In this document: positions 7,676 through 15,603 of the stretch, one piece after another
Position numbering within the stretch: the first letter of the stretch is position 1
Layout: each line of letters begins with the position of its first letter
Assembly (NCBI GenBank): GCA_045127535.1
Contig: JBGVQN010000040.1
Coordinates: 1-16,497, forward strand
Source: UBA2942 sp045127535
GTDB lineage: Bacteria; Bacillota; Clostridia; Lachnospirales; Lachnospiraceae
DNA: 16,497 nucleotides
Direction of reading: 5' to 3'
Position numbers and translations under genes: made by a program
The notes under the pieces: model-generated
Database searches by the model: none
The model's input: only the letters and a program-made list of their open reading frames with translations
Told to the model about the DNA's origin: nothing

Positions 7676-8644
7676 ATGGTAATGCATTTTACAAAAATGC
7701 AGGGAGCAGGGAATGACTTCATCATTCTGGACAACAGAGATGGCTGTCTGTCTGCCTTTTCTTTTCCCCAACTGGCGGCTGTACTGTGTCCCAGAAAATT
7801 GTCTATCGGCGCAGATGGACTTATGGTATTGCAGCCAGCCAGGGAGGAATGGGATATTTCCATGGAGTTTTATAACGCAGACGGCAGCCTGGGAGAAATG
7901 TGCGGAAACGGTGCCAGGTGTCTCACCCGGTATGCACTTGCCCATGGCCTGTGCAGAGAACCAGACAGGGTATGCATCCATACTTGTGCAGGAACTGTAA
8001 CCGGATATGCTGCCGGCAACAAGGAATATACCATAAGGCTGAATGACCCGGCAGTTTACGTACCCAATCTGATTTTAAACGCAATGGATACTGACTGGGA
8101 ATGTGCCTATATAGAGCTTGGACATCCCGGTCTGCCCCATCTCATACTACCTCTGCCGCCTTCCATGGCATCAAAACAGCAGATGCTTTTTTCTCTTGCC
8201 AAAGAATTGCGCTCTCACAGGGCACTTCCAAAAGGTGCCAATGTGAATTTTTACAGGCTTTTGGGAGAAAATGCAGTATCTCTATATACTTTTGAAAGGG
8301 GTGTAGAGAACTTTACCCTGGCCTGCGGTACTGGAGCAGGATGCAGCGCAGCCCATCTGGCAGCAGCAGGGCTTGTAAAACCGGAAGAAATTTTCATTCA
8401 TGCACCTGGAGGAACCCTGAAAGTTTCCCTTACACTGTCCTGCAGTATGAATCCACATTCCTCTGATACTTTCTGCCCTACAGCCGAATTATTGTCAGGT
8501 GTGCCCTGCTCCGGGATTGAAATAGCCCATGATATTTTTCTTACCGGGCCCGCTCTCTTTGTAGCTGAAGGAGACGTATCTCCAGACATCCTCCCCAAGA
8601 GAATGTCTGATCTCCCCTCCGGCATTTTCAAGGATTCTACTTGA
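7676..8644 (+). CDS. dapF: Diaminopimelate epimerase (DapF), with a C-terminal insert
   Basis: Cofactor-independent epimerase converting LL- to meso-diaminopimelate for lysine and peptidoglycan. Both active-site cysteines are in place: C76 in MCGNGARC and C217 in LACGTGAGC, along with QGAGNDFI (9-16), IGADG (44-48), NADG (67-70) and FERGVEN (206-212). The protein is 322 residues, against about 275-285 usually; the extra length is mainly a Cys/Ser-rich segment at about 253-286 between GTLKVSL and the closing FLTGPALFVAEGD. AAAGGAG at 7665-7671 precedes ATG 7676 by 4 bases and ATG 7682 by 10; either could be used. DapF-fold histidine racemases exist, so activity on DAP is expected rather than proven. 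No other lysine gene is adjacent. Confidence 0.9.
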   Translation: MVMHFTKMQGAGNDFIILDNRDGCLSAFSFPQLAAVLCPRKLSIGADGLMVLQPAREEWDISMEFYNADGSLGEMCGNGARCLTRYALAHGLCREPDRVCIHTCAGTVTGYAAGNKEYTIRLNDPAVYVPNLILNAMDTDWECAYIELGHPGLPHLILPLPPSMASKQQMLFSLAKELRSHRALPKGANVNFYRLLGENAVSLYTFERGVENFTLACGTGAGCSAAHLAAAGLVKPEEIFIHAPGGTLKVSLTLSCSMNPHSSDTFCPTAELLSGVPCSGIEIAHDIFLTGPALFVAEGDVSPDILPKRMSDLPSGIFKDST

Positions 8645-8669
8645 CACATATTTCCTCAAAACCTATAAT
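8641..8669 (+). promoter_or_regulatory. Fully consensus sigma-A promoter for glyA, overlapping the dapF stop codon
   Basis: TTGACA (8641-8646), exactly 17 bp, then TATAAT (8664-8669): all twelve consensus positions match. The -35 box shares bases with the dapF stop codon TGA at 8642-8644. Transcription would begin near 8676, giving a leader of about 150 nt before the glyA ATG at 8829. Confidence 0.85.
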
Positions 8670-8735
8670 GAAACATATCTATTTATAATCAAAAAGACTG
8701 ATTTTACAGGGTTTTTGAATTGTGATTAGTGTTGA

Positions 8736-8804
8736 CGGCCCGCTGTACCTTTTTAAGGTTCACTGCCGAAAACGCAGAAAGTGCCAGCAGGTATCGTTTC
8801 TGCG
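8736..8804 (+). promoter_or_regulatory. Two-hairpin structured leader of glyA; unassigned cis-regulatory RNA candidate
   Basis: Hairpin A: CGGC (8736-8739) with GCCG (8765-8768), inside which ACCTT (8747-8751) pairs with AAGGT (8755-8759). Hairpin B: CGCAGAAA (8773-8780) exactly pairs with TTTCTGCG (8797-8804), with TGCC/GGTA pairing in its loop and flanking AAAA/TTTT. It ends about 14 bases before the GGAGG of glyA. I compared it by eye with THF-I, ZTP, glycine and SAM-type consensus features and found no match. Confidence 0.4.
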
Positions 8805-8828
8805 GATTTTACGAGATGGAGGATTACC

Positions 8829-10079
8829 ATGGTTGATGAAATTATGCAGCTGATTCAGGAGTATGATCCTGAAGTAGGCGCCATTATGCAGACTGAATGT
8901 AACAGACAGAAAAGAAACTTAGAGCTGATTGCCTCTGAGAATATTGTTTCCGAGCCGGTAATGCTGGCTATGGGTTCCGTACTGACCAACAAGTATGCGG
9001 AGGGCTATCCAGGAAAGCGTTATTATGGCGGATGTGAGCATGTTGACGTATTAGAGCAGCTTGCCATTGACCGTGCCAAGGAGCTGTTTGGCTGTGATTA
9101 TGCCAATGTACAGCCTCATTCCGGCGCACAGGCAAACCTGGCTGTATTCTTTGCAGTATGTGAGCCAGGGGATACCATTATGGGTATGAACTTAAACCAT
9201 GGCGGTCACTTATCACACGGAAGTCCAGTGAACATTTCCGGTAAGTATTTTAACATCGTACCTTACGGTGTCAATGACGAGGGCTTTATTGATTATGAAG
9301 AAATGCGCCGCATTGCTTTGGAGTGCAAGCCAAAGATGATCGTAGCCGGCGCCAGCGCATACGCAAGAACCATCGACTTTAAGAAGTTCCGTGAGGTTGC
9401 TGACGAGGTTGGTGCAGTATTAATGGTAGATATGGCACACATTGCAGGTCTGGTTGCTGCAGGTGTACACCCAAGCCCAATTCCATATGCTGACGTGGTA
9501 ACCACCACTACCCACAAGACCTTACGTGGACCAAGAGGCGGTCTGATCCTTGCAAATCAGGCTGCAGCAGATAAGTTTAACTTTAACAAGGCAGTATTCC
9601 CAGGTATCCAGGGCGGTCCTTTAGAGCATGTGATCGCTGCTAAGGCCATCTGCTTTGGCGAGGCATTAAAGCCGGAATACAAGGCATATCAGGAGCAGGT
9701 TGCAAAGAATGCTGCTGCTTTGGCTAAGGCTCTCATTGCAAAGGGTTTCAATATCTTAACAGGCGGTACTGACAACCATCTGATGCTGTTAGACCTGCGC
9801 GGCACTGAGATCACCGGTAAGGAGCTGCAGAACCGCTGCGATTCTGTATACATTACCTTAAACAAGAACGGTGTGCCAAACGACCCAAGAAGTCCATTTG
9901 TCACCTCTGGTGTACGTATCGGTACTCCTGCTGTTACCACCCGCGGCATGAAGGAGCCTGAGATGGAAAAGATCGCAGAACTGATCTACATGGCTGCATT
10001 TGAGTACGAAGAAAAGGCTGATTACATCCGCAGCAGCGTTGTAGAGCTGTGCAGCCAGTTCCCAATTTATGAGGCTTAA
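8829..10079 (+). CDS. glyA: Serine hydroxymethyltransferase
   Basis: PLP enzyme that interconverts serine plus THF with glycine plus 5,10-methylene-THF; cytoplasmic. The 416-residue length is typical. The PLP lysine is K230 in TTTTHKTLRGPRGG; D201 and H204 of VDMAHIAGLVA contact the cofactor; NLELIASENIVS (30-41) and KYAEGYPGKRYYGG (55-68) are family hallmarks. The ATG at 8829 is chosen because GGAGG lies at 8818-8822, six bases upstream, and the usual N-terminus starts there. A longer reading from a GTG at 8781 would run through leader hairpin B and has no matching homology. It is followed by folD on the same strand after 204 bp. Confidence 0.97.
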   Translation: MVDEIMQLIQEYDPEVGAIMQTECNRQKRNLELIASENIVSEPVMLAMGSVLTNKYAEGYPGKRYYGGCEHVDVLEQLAIDRAKELFGCDYANVQPHSGAQANLAVFFAVCEPGDTIMGMNLNHGGHLSHGSPVNISGKYFNIVPYGVNDEGFIDYEEMRRIALECKPKMIVAGASAYARTIDFKKFREVADEVGAVLMVDMAHIAGLVAAGVHPSPIPYADVVTTTTHKTLRGPRGGLILANQAAADKFNFNKAVFPGIQGGPLEHVIAAKAICFGEALKPEYKAYQEQVAKNAAALAKALIAKGFNILTGGTDNHLMLLDLRGTEITGKELQNRCDSVYITLNKNGVPNDPRSPFVTSGVRIGTPAVTTRGMKEPEMEKIAELIYMAAFEYEEKADYIRSSVVELCSQFPIYEA

Positions 10080-10156
10080 TCAGTTTTATTTATAAAATGT
10101 AACATTTATATGATACTATGGTTCAGGTAACGGCATATGACACATATACCTGTTTT

Positions 10157-10260
10157 GCAGGCTGGATTTTCCTATACGGATGCCTCCCTCCAGCCTGCCC
10201 CTGAACTTCCCAAATGCAGAAACAGTCTGCGCATTCTTTTGCAAAGCTGCTTTTGCATTT
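10157..10260 (+). promoter_or_regulatory. Structured upstream region of folD
   Basis: GCAGGCTGGA (10157-10166) exactly pairs with TCCAGCCTGC (10189-10198). Downstream, AAATGCA (10212-10218) can pair with TGCATTT (10254-10260), or alternatively AATGC-AGA pairs with TCT-GCATT at 10213-10235. These last two options exclude each other. The region lies in the 204-bp glyA-folD gap and ends 24 bases before the folD ATG. No U-tract follows the first stem. No known riboswitch class was recognised. No convincing folD promoter was found, so co-transcription with glyA is possible. Confidence 0.35.
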
Positions 10261-10283
10261 CTTTATATACCATGGAGGAAATT

Positions 10284-11177
10284 ATGACACAGTTGATCGA
10301 CGGCAAGCAGATTTCTGCTGCCATTAAAGAAGAATTAAAAGCAGAAGTGGCTGCATATCAGGAACAGGGGATCTCTATCTGCCTGGCTGTCATTCAGGTA
10401 GGCAATGACCCTGCATCCTCTGTATATGTAGGCAACAAGAAAAAAGCATGTGCTTACATCGGTATTGAATCCAGAGCCTATGAGCTGCCAGAGGAAACCA
10501 CTGAGGAAGAACTGCTGCAGCTCATTGATACCCTGAACAATGACGATTCTGTCAACGGTATCCTGGTACAGCTACCAGTACCAAAGCACATCAATGATTA
10601 CAAGATCATTCAGGCCATTTCTCCTAAGAAGGACGTAGACGGCTTCCATGAGCAGAATGTTGGTGCATTGCAGGTAGGCAGCAGAGGCTTTGTATCCTGT
10701 ACTCCTGCTGGTGTCATTGAGCTGTTAAAGCGCAGCAACATTGAGATCTGCGGCAAGGAATGTGTAGTCGTGGGCAGAAGCAATATTGTAGGCAAGCCTA
10801 TGGCTGCACTGCTTTTAAAGGAAAATGGCACGGTTACCATCTGCCATTCCAGAACAGCCAATTTAAAAGAGGTTTGCAAGCGGGCAGATATTCTGGTGGC
10901 TGCCATCGGCAAGCCAAAGTTCTTTGATGCTTCTTACGTAAAGGATGGGGCTGTAGTAATTGACGTAGGGATCCATCGTCTGCCTCCTGAAACAGAGGGC
11001 GGCAAGGCAAAGCTTTGCGGTGACGTGGATTTTGACAGTGTAGCACCTCACTGCCAGGCAATTACACCTGTTCCAGGAGGCGTTGGACCTATGACCATTG
11101 CAATGCTGATGAACAACTGCGTAGAAGCAGCACGAATTGCACAAGCTGAGATAAATGAATGCAAATCCAAACAATAA
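10284..11177 (+). CDS. folD: Bifunctional methylene-THF dehydrogenase / methenyl-THF cyclohydrolase
   Basis: Oxidises 5,10-methylene-THF (the GlyA product) to 5,10-methenyl-THF and hydrolyses it to 10-formyl-THF, using NAD(P). At 297 residues it has a slightly long C-terminus against the usual 280-290. Visible are the catalytic Y48-x3-K52 in YVGNKKKAC, GILVQLPVP (92-100), PKKDVDGFH (114-122), the nucleotide-binding VVGRSNIVGKP (162-172) and PGGVGPMT (264-271). The ATG at 10284 follows GGAGG at 10274-10278 and gives the standard MTQLIDGKQI N-terminus. An in-frame extension back to 10137 is rejected because it lacks homology and a ribosome binding site. Together with glyA it forms a one-carbon pair. 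Confidence 0.97.
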   Translation: MTQLIDGKQISAAIKEELKAEVAAYQEQGISICLAVIQVGNDPASSVYVGNKKKACAYIGIESRAYELPEETTEEELLQLIDTLNNDDSVNGILVQLPVPKHINDYKIIQAISPKKDVDGFHEQNVGALQVGSRGFVSCTPAGVIELLKRSNIEICGKECVVVGRSNIVGKPMAALLLKENGTVTICHSRTANLKEVCKRADILVAAIGKPKFFDASYVKDGAVVIDVGIHRLPPETEGGKAKLCGDVDFDSVAPHCQAITPVPGGVGPMTIAMLMNNCVEAARIAQAEINECKSKQ

Positions 11178-11262
11178 TTATACTATGGATTATTCATTGC
11201 AAGGCCTGCTGCAGGTTGGACTTTTAGAGCAGAATTTCTGAATTTCCATTATTATTAGCAGG

Positions 11263-11300
11263 AAACGGCAGGGTGCCATAAAATGCGCCCTGCCGTTTTT
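11263..11300 (+). terminator. Terminator of folD, possibly bidirectional
   Basis: AAACGGCAGGG (11263-11273) pairs with CCCTGCCGTTT (11288-11298), with TGC/GCG extending the stem, followed by a T5 tract on the plus strand. It lies between folD and the convergent radical SAM gene, whose stop is at 11312. The AAA at the left foot gives only a short U-run on the minus strand, so termination is expected mainly for folD but plausibly for both. Confidence 0.88.
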
Positions 11301-11311
11301 CATTACAGACA

Positions 11312-12460
11312 TCATCTATTTTCTGATTTTCCATCTTTTATAAAGGCTTTCATTTGCTCTAAATATGCTTTGGTCATTTGACAGAGATATTCTGGCTTTT
11401 TGGAGGCATCCCCTTCCCCCTCTGCCATACTTAAAGCTCCGCATATCATACAGGCGCCTCTAATTTTACAGCTGGAACATTCCCCTGGGAGACAAATCGC
11501 CTGAGTTTGTGTTACAATCTGCTTCCAGGCTTCTTGAAATCCATCTCCAAAGGGATTTGCTACAGGCATGTTCATCATTCCACAGGGCGTCATACGGCCA
11601 TCCCAGGTGATCCAGAAAGAGCAGCTGCCTGCAACGCAGCTAAGATGCTCATCTCCGGTGCGGACACAATCTTCTGTATCATCCATATTATCAAAAATTC
11701 CTTTTTGCATACGCTGCAGCAGAAAGTTCAATTCTTTATCTGACAACCTGAACCGCTCTGCATATGCTCTGGCAATCCCTGCTTCTCTTGCTGTAAAGCG
11801 TACATTTTCTTCCAATACCCCTTCTTTGGCATTACGGATGGGAGGAAACATATAGCAGGCACTGCTTACCGGCAGCTTGTGAGCTTTTGTAAAAGCAAAA
11901 ATTCCTTCCATATCCTCCATATTTTCAGGTGTAAAGCTGGAGTTGATATTTACACAAATCCCCGCTTCCTGCAGCAGACGGATTCCTCTGCAGGCTGCAT
12001 CATAGCCTCCTGGCAATCTGCATAGACGCTCATAGGTTTCATTGCTGCTGCCATATAAGGTTACATTGATTTTGGACGGAGGATACGCTTTCAGCCAGGC
12101 AACCACGTCCTTTGTAATCAGGGTACCATTGGTATTTATACTTAATATCAGACCCATTTTATGAAGAGCAATATAAATTTCCTTAAAATCCCTGCGCATA
12201 AAAGGCTCTCCACCAGTCAACAGTAAAAATAAGGTTCCATTTTCTGTACAGGTCTTTGCCAAAGCGATCCACTCTTCTGCAGTTTTCAGTGTTCCCTTCT
12301 TTTCTAACTCTTCCTGGCTCATTCTGATATAACACATGCGACAGTCCATGTTACAACGGGGAGTCAGTTCAAAGGCACCGTTTAAAGGTATCTTTTTTGC
12401 AAATGCCTTATCATATAACAGCTTACGTATATTGGACCGACCGCTTTGTCTGTTTTCCAT
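11312..12460 (-). CDS. Radical SAM/SPASM enzyme (putative peptide-modifying maturase)
   Basis: A 382-residue radical SAM protein. The [4Fe-4S]-SAM motif CNMDCRMC is at 36-43 (C36, C40, C43) and the GGEP motif at 83-86. A C-terminal SPASM domain for auxiliary Fe-S clusters shows C275-x12-G288-x4-C293, then C328-x2-C331-x5-C337-x2-C340, then C360. SPASM enzymes mostly act on ribosomal peptides (RiPPs), sulfatases or quinohemoprotein subunits. It is the last gene of the right-hand minus-strand set, 127 bp after the nucleotidyltransferase. A PqqD-like recognition protein three genes upstream supports a peptide substrate. The ATG at 12460 has GAGG eight bases upstream. Reaction and substrate are unknown. 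Confidence 0.9.
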   Translation of the reverse strand: MENRQSGRSNIRKLLYDKAFAKKIPLNGAFELTPRCNMDCRMCYIRMSQEELEKKGTLKTAEEWIALAKTCTENGTLFLLLTGGEPFMRRDFKEIYIALHKMGLILSINTNGTLITKDVVAWLKAYPPSKINVTLYGSSNETYERLCRLPGGYDAACRGIRLLQEAGICVNINSSFTPENMEDMEGIFAFTKAHKLPVSSACYMFPPIRNAKEGVLEENVRFTAREAGIARAYAERFRLSDKELNFLLQRMQKGIFDNMDDTEDCVRTGDEHLSCVAGSCSFWITWDGRMTPCGMMNMPVANPFGDGFQEAWKQIVTQTQAICLPGECSSCKIRGACMICGALSMAEGEGDASKKPEYLCQMTKAYLEQMKAFIKDGKSENR

Positions 12461-12587
12461 ATATTACCTCACTTCTACGCTGTTGCTTGCACATATCAGT
12501 ATCTCAATCTTATGAAAAATACCCGGATTCAGATATTGCAGATCTTATCTGTCTGCATTTTCTTTTACTGTCCCAAATATACTTTCT
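12461..12587 (-). other. 127-bp intergenic gap before the radical SAM gene
   Basis: The gap was searched for a precursor peptide. On the minus strand it holds only a 9-codon reading frame (M-Q-T-D-K-I-C-N-I) and a 23-codon frame overlapping the radical SAM start, neither with a good ribosome binding site. A small hairpin TGCAGA/TCTGCA lies at 12538-12558. No clear promoter or terminator was seen. Confidence 0.4.
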
Positions 12588-13793
12588 TTAAAACATGCCC
12601 AGTTTGCTTAAAAGACTATGCTGCTTAGAAGCTTCCTTTCCACCTTTAAAAAGCATGCGCAATGCCCCTCCGATTTCAGAACGTCTGGTGCAAAGCACTA
12701 CCTTCCATCGCTTTATCCAGGCAATAGGCAATAAATATGGCCTGGTTTTCAGGGCCTCAAGATATCGACACATAAACCGCTTATCTGGAAACAAGTTGCG
12801 AAACAGTGCTTTCATACTAACCCACAGGCCTGTCTGCACACCATCCCCGCTAAATCCACGGCGCAGACGCCTTGCCTCCCTGTCTGTATCAGCATAACCA
12901 AAGGTTCCACCATCCAAAATAGCCTCTGTCAGTTCTTCATAAAAATCCTGGCTGATTTCAGTTGTAACGGTATAAGAACCTATTCCAAACCATTTCTGGC
13001 TCAACTGAATTATGCTTTTTGCCATGGTTTTCAGTTTTAATTTTTCCAATTCTTTCCACAGCCAGTTCCAGTCCAGTTCCCGGTCAAACCGCTTTAAAAA
13101 CACACCAATATCTGTCATCATATGGATGCCTGTACCACCTGCATTAAAATGCTTGGCCATATGCACCAGCATAAAAATAAAATGATACTCTGGTGTCAAT
13201 TCCAGGCTCACCTGATCCCGCTTTCTGGTATGAAGCATAGCATCTTCAAAATAAGCACCGTAATCTATATCATTCCATGAGGTTTCCGGAAACAGATTCG
13301 AGTGTATCTCTACCCGGATACCCATGTAAAAATAAGTCCACTCATATCCTTTTTCCTCACCTGCAGTGCTTCCCAGATGCATCATTACCTGATGGGCCTT
13401 TTTCAAATCAGATGCCGCTACCATAGTATCTACATCGCTCATTTCACGCATTTCACGTACAGGATAATAGTCTCTGGTCACAAACCCCTTTACTACACAT
13501 ACAGGTATGTCTGCTGCATCCAGCTCCTGAAAGATTCTGCCGATTCCAGCATCTCTTATCTGACTCATGACCAGATTACTCATGTATCTTTTCTTCAGCT
13601 GTTTCATGATGACAACATCAGGCTGTTTTTCAGGAGGAAGCTTTTTCAGCATATAATACAGCACGCCACTGCAGTAATGTATTCCGGCATAATAAACCAT
13701 CTGGTTCCAGTCTGTATCCTGGGCCGGTTCATATACAGTCTCCTGCAAATATGCTTTCATCATTTTCAAAAACTCTTCGTGCGCCCTGGTCAT
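12588..13793 (-). CDS. NTP_transf_5-type nucleotidyltransferase
   Basis: A 401-residue protein resembling the uncharacterised nucleotidyltransferase family NTP_transf_5 (PF14907). The active-site region reads VVKGFVTRDYYP (100-111) followed by REMSDVDTMV (116-125): a KG motif, then acidic D120 and D122 as the metal-binding D-x-D, with E163 in RVEIHSNL a likely third carboxylate. Such proteins transfer a nucleotide to an unknown acceptor and often occur beside PqqD-like proteins in peptide or exopolysaccharide loci; that association is from general knowledge. It starts 15 bp after the PqqD-like gene, so translational coupling is likely. GGGAG lies only three bases before the ATG at 13793, which is tight. 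The C-terminus is basic (about 330-400). Substrate unknown. Confidence 0.85.
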   Translation of the reverse strand: MTRAHEEFLKMMKAYLQETVYEPAQDTDWNQMVYYAGIHYCSGVLYYMLKKLPPEKQPDVVIMKQLKKRYMSNLVMSQIRDAGIGRIFQELDAADIPVCVVKGFVTRDYYPVREMREMSDVDTMVAASDLKKAHQVMMHLGSTAGEEKGYEWTYFYMGIRVEIHSNLFPETSWNDIDYGAYFEDAMLHTRKRDQVSLELTPEYHFIFMLVHMAKHFNAGGTGIHMMTDIGVFLKRFDRELDWNWLWKELEKLKLKTMAKSIIQLSQKWFGIGSYTVTTEISQDFYEELTEAILDGGTFGYADTDREARRLRRGFSGDGVQTGLWVSMKALFRNLFPDKRFMCRYLEALKTRPYLLPIAWIKRWKVVLCTRRSEIGGALRMLFKGGKEASKQHSLLSKLGMF

Positions 13794-13808
13794 TTTCTCC
13801 CAACCCTC

Positions 13809-14072
13809 TTACGCAATTAAATTTGCCTTTTGAAATACATCCAGAAACTCCTCCAGGTCTGTTCTGGCGGTCTCCTCATCTACATCATACTCCTGCAAAA
13901 TGGCTTTTACAATATCTTCTTTTGTTTCACAGGAGGACAGCTGCTTCCATATAAAAGCTCCTACCTCATTTACGGTAATGATTCCATTGAACTCCAGAGC
14001 TGTGGCATTGGCTGGAATCAACAAATACTCTCCATCAATTTCACGCATTACAAAATCTTTTTTTATTTTCAT
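13809..14072 (-). CDS. PqqD-like RiPP recognition element (RRE) protein
   Basis: An 87-residue protein of the PqqD family, a small winged-helix fold that binds leader peptides and delivers them to modifying enzymes. The N-terminal beta-rich part is KKDFVMREIDGEYLLIP (4-20), followed by L-E-F-N-G and the family-typical LN.vgafIW segment, here TVNEVGAFIWKQL (33-45), then helices with EEYDVDEETA-like character (60-70) and DLEEFLDVFQKANLI (72-86). The ATG at 14072 is chosen because a GGGGGAGGGG ribosome binding site precedes it; a longer frame reaching 14189 overlaps the kinase tail codons and is a shadow. It starts 22 bp after the kinase stop. With the radical SAM/SPASM enzyme it suggests a peptide substrate. 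Confidence 0.88.
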   Translation of the reverse strand: MKIKKDFVMREIDGEYLLIPANATALEFNGIITVNEVGAFIWKQLSSCETKEDIVKAILQEYDVDEETARTDLEEFLDVFQKANLIA

Positions 14073-14094
14073 ATGAGACCCCTCCCCCATTTTA

Positions 14095-15588
14095 TTATTT
14101 ACCGGCTGTATCGGAATTTTTGTCAAATTCTCCATAACCGTTGCCATAATTTCCATATTTTCCGTATTTTCCATAACCATATCTGCCATAACTGGAGTTC
14201 TTATAACGAGATACAGAGTCTATAAAGGATTGCTCCACACCATTGAAAATGTATCCCAGCATTGCCTTTCTGCATGCAGCCATAGTTTCAATGGCCTGCA
14301 CCACAGAAGATATCCGTCCATAATTGTAACGAATGACAAATACCACACCATCTACATGGTTCACCAGAGCAGATGCATCAGACATCATATCTACCGGAGG
14401 AGAATCCAATACTACATAATCAGCCATGGAACGCAGCTCCTGAATCAGTTCTGCCATTTCTGTTGAATCAACTAACTCTGCTGCATTTTCTATTCTGTAC
14501 TTAGCGCCAATTACCTTCAGATGAGTATCCTGGTAACGCTTTAAAACCTCTTTTGCATTGCATTTCTTGTGAAATACATCCAGAATATCATATCGTCCCG
14601 GTTCAATCCCAAAGCGGTCATATACGGAAGGCTTTCTCAAATCGCAATCCACCAGCACTACAGAATTACCTGCATTAGCAAGGGACAAGGCTATATTAAA
14701 AGCAGTGGTAGTTTTACCTTCTCCTGGATAGGTACTGGTAACCAGTAATGTTTTGACATTCTGCTGCTCACACTGTCCAATAATTTTTGTACGAATGGAA
14801 CGGTAGGTTTCCCGAAAGCTGTATGGAATCCGGCTTCCGTTGACTGTAATCTGGGGATTCTCGGATTTTTTTCTCTTTTTGAACGTAATCGCCTCTACCT
14901 GCCCCAAACAAGTCAAACTAATACGCTTTGCCACAGCTTCTGTACTGAGAATAGTACTTCTGGTGCATGCATAAACTACTATAAAGATGAATCCTAAAAG
15001 TCCTCCCAGCAAAGCGCCTTTTTGAGCCTGAGATCCGGCCTGGGACTGATTGGCAGGTGCTGTGGGGATCACCGGTACATCCACAATCTTAAACTTTACT
15101 GCTCCAAGCAGCTCTTTTGCAGCCTCAGGGAATAACTCTACTACTGCATTTAAGGTCTGGTAAGTAAGTGCCGGATTGCTTCCTGCAGCAGTCAGCGTCA
15201 TCATATTGGTACCAGTCATAACACTTGCAGAAATAGTCGCTGGCATATTGCTCATATCCAATTCTTCCAGTACCATTTCTTTTAATGAAGTACTGTTTAA
15301 TATATAGGAAAATGTACTGACAACCTGCGTTGTAGTGGTTGCATTGCGATATTCACTGGAATACGCAGCTGTACCAGATTCTACCATGTAAATTGCAGAA
15401 CTCTCATACTCAGGAGTATAACTTTTATATCCTCTGTACCAGAAAACTGCACCTAGTATCAGTGCCAGTTCAATGGGCAGCCACCAGAACTTTGCAAGAC
15501 CTCCCCAGAGAAACTTAATAATATTCTTTAAATTGACGTCTGCAACCGGTTGATCCTTCTGGTAGGCCGTTGTTTCATAATGCCCCAT
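14095..15588 (-). CDS. Wzc-like BY-kinase: Wzz chain-length domain fused to a tyrosine kinase (capsule/EPS co-polymerase)
   Basis: A 497-residue bacterial tyrosine kinase of the fused, Wzc-like form. A transmembrane segment at about 34-51 and a second at about 191-208 bracket an extracytoplasmic Wzz domain; many Firmicutes split this into CpsC and CpsD. The cytoplasmic kinase has Walker A STYPGEGKTT (285-294), Walker A' VVLVDCDLRKP (310-320) and Walker B YVVLDSPP (391-398). The tail carries eight tyrosines in residues 462-485 within Y-G repeats (Y462, 467, 470, 472, 475, 478, 481, 485), the expected autophosphorylation cluster. It controls polysaccharide length and export. ATG at 15588 follows GGGAGG; 15 bp separate it from the upstream paralogue. 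Confidence 0.93.
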   Translation of the reverse strand: MGHYETTAYQKDQPVADVNLKNIIKFLWGGLAKFWWLPIELALILGAVFWYRGYKSYTPEYESSAIYMVESGTAAYSSEYRNATTTTQVVSTFSYILNSTSLKEMVLEELDMSNMPATISASVMTGTNMMTLTAAGSNPALTYQTLNAVVELFPEAAKELLGAVKFKIVDVPVIPTAPANQSQAGSQAQKGALLGGLLGFIFIVVYACTRSTILSTEAVAKRISLTCLGQVEAITFKKRKKSENPQITVNGSRIPYSFRETYRSIRTKIIGQCEQQNVKTLLVTSTYPGEGKTTTAFNIALSLANAGNSVVLVDCDLRKPSVYDRFGIEPGRYDILDVFHKKCNAKEVLKRYQDTHLKVIGAKYRIENAAELVDSTEMAELIQELRSMADYVVLDSPPVDMMSDASALVNHVDGVVFVIRYNYGRISSVVQAIETMAACRKAMLGYIFNGVEQSFIDSVSRYKNSSYGRYGYGKYGKYGNYGNGYGEFDKNSDTAGK

Positions 15589-15603
15589 GCCTGTTCCTCC
15601 CTC

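Noticed and set aside
8781..8828. N-terminal extension of glyA from a GTG at 8781
   Set aside because: The extension encodes the leader hairpin, has no ribosome binding site, and is not found in the family; ATG 8829 has GGAGG at six bases.
8670..8828. glyA leader as a THF-I, ZTP, glycine or SAM riboswitch
   Set aside because: None of the invariant motifs I know for those classes is present by eye; a covariance search was not possible.
10137..10283. 49-residue N-terminal extension of folD
   Set aside because: The ATG at 10284 has a strong ribosome binding site and starts the conserved domain, while the extension is hydrophobic nonsense over leader hairpins.
12461..12587. Short frames in the radical SAM upstream gap as RiPP precursor
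   Set aside because: The 9- and 23-codon frames lack ribosome binding sites and core-like repeats; the longer one overlaps the radical SAM start.
14073..14189. Longer start for the PqqD-like protein (39 extra residues)
   Set aside because: This stretch is the kinase tail read in another frame, and the GGGGGAGGGG before ATG 14072 decides the start.
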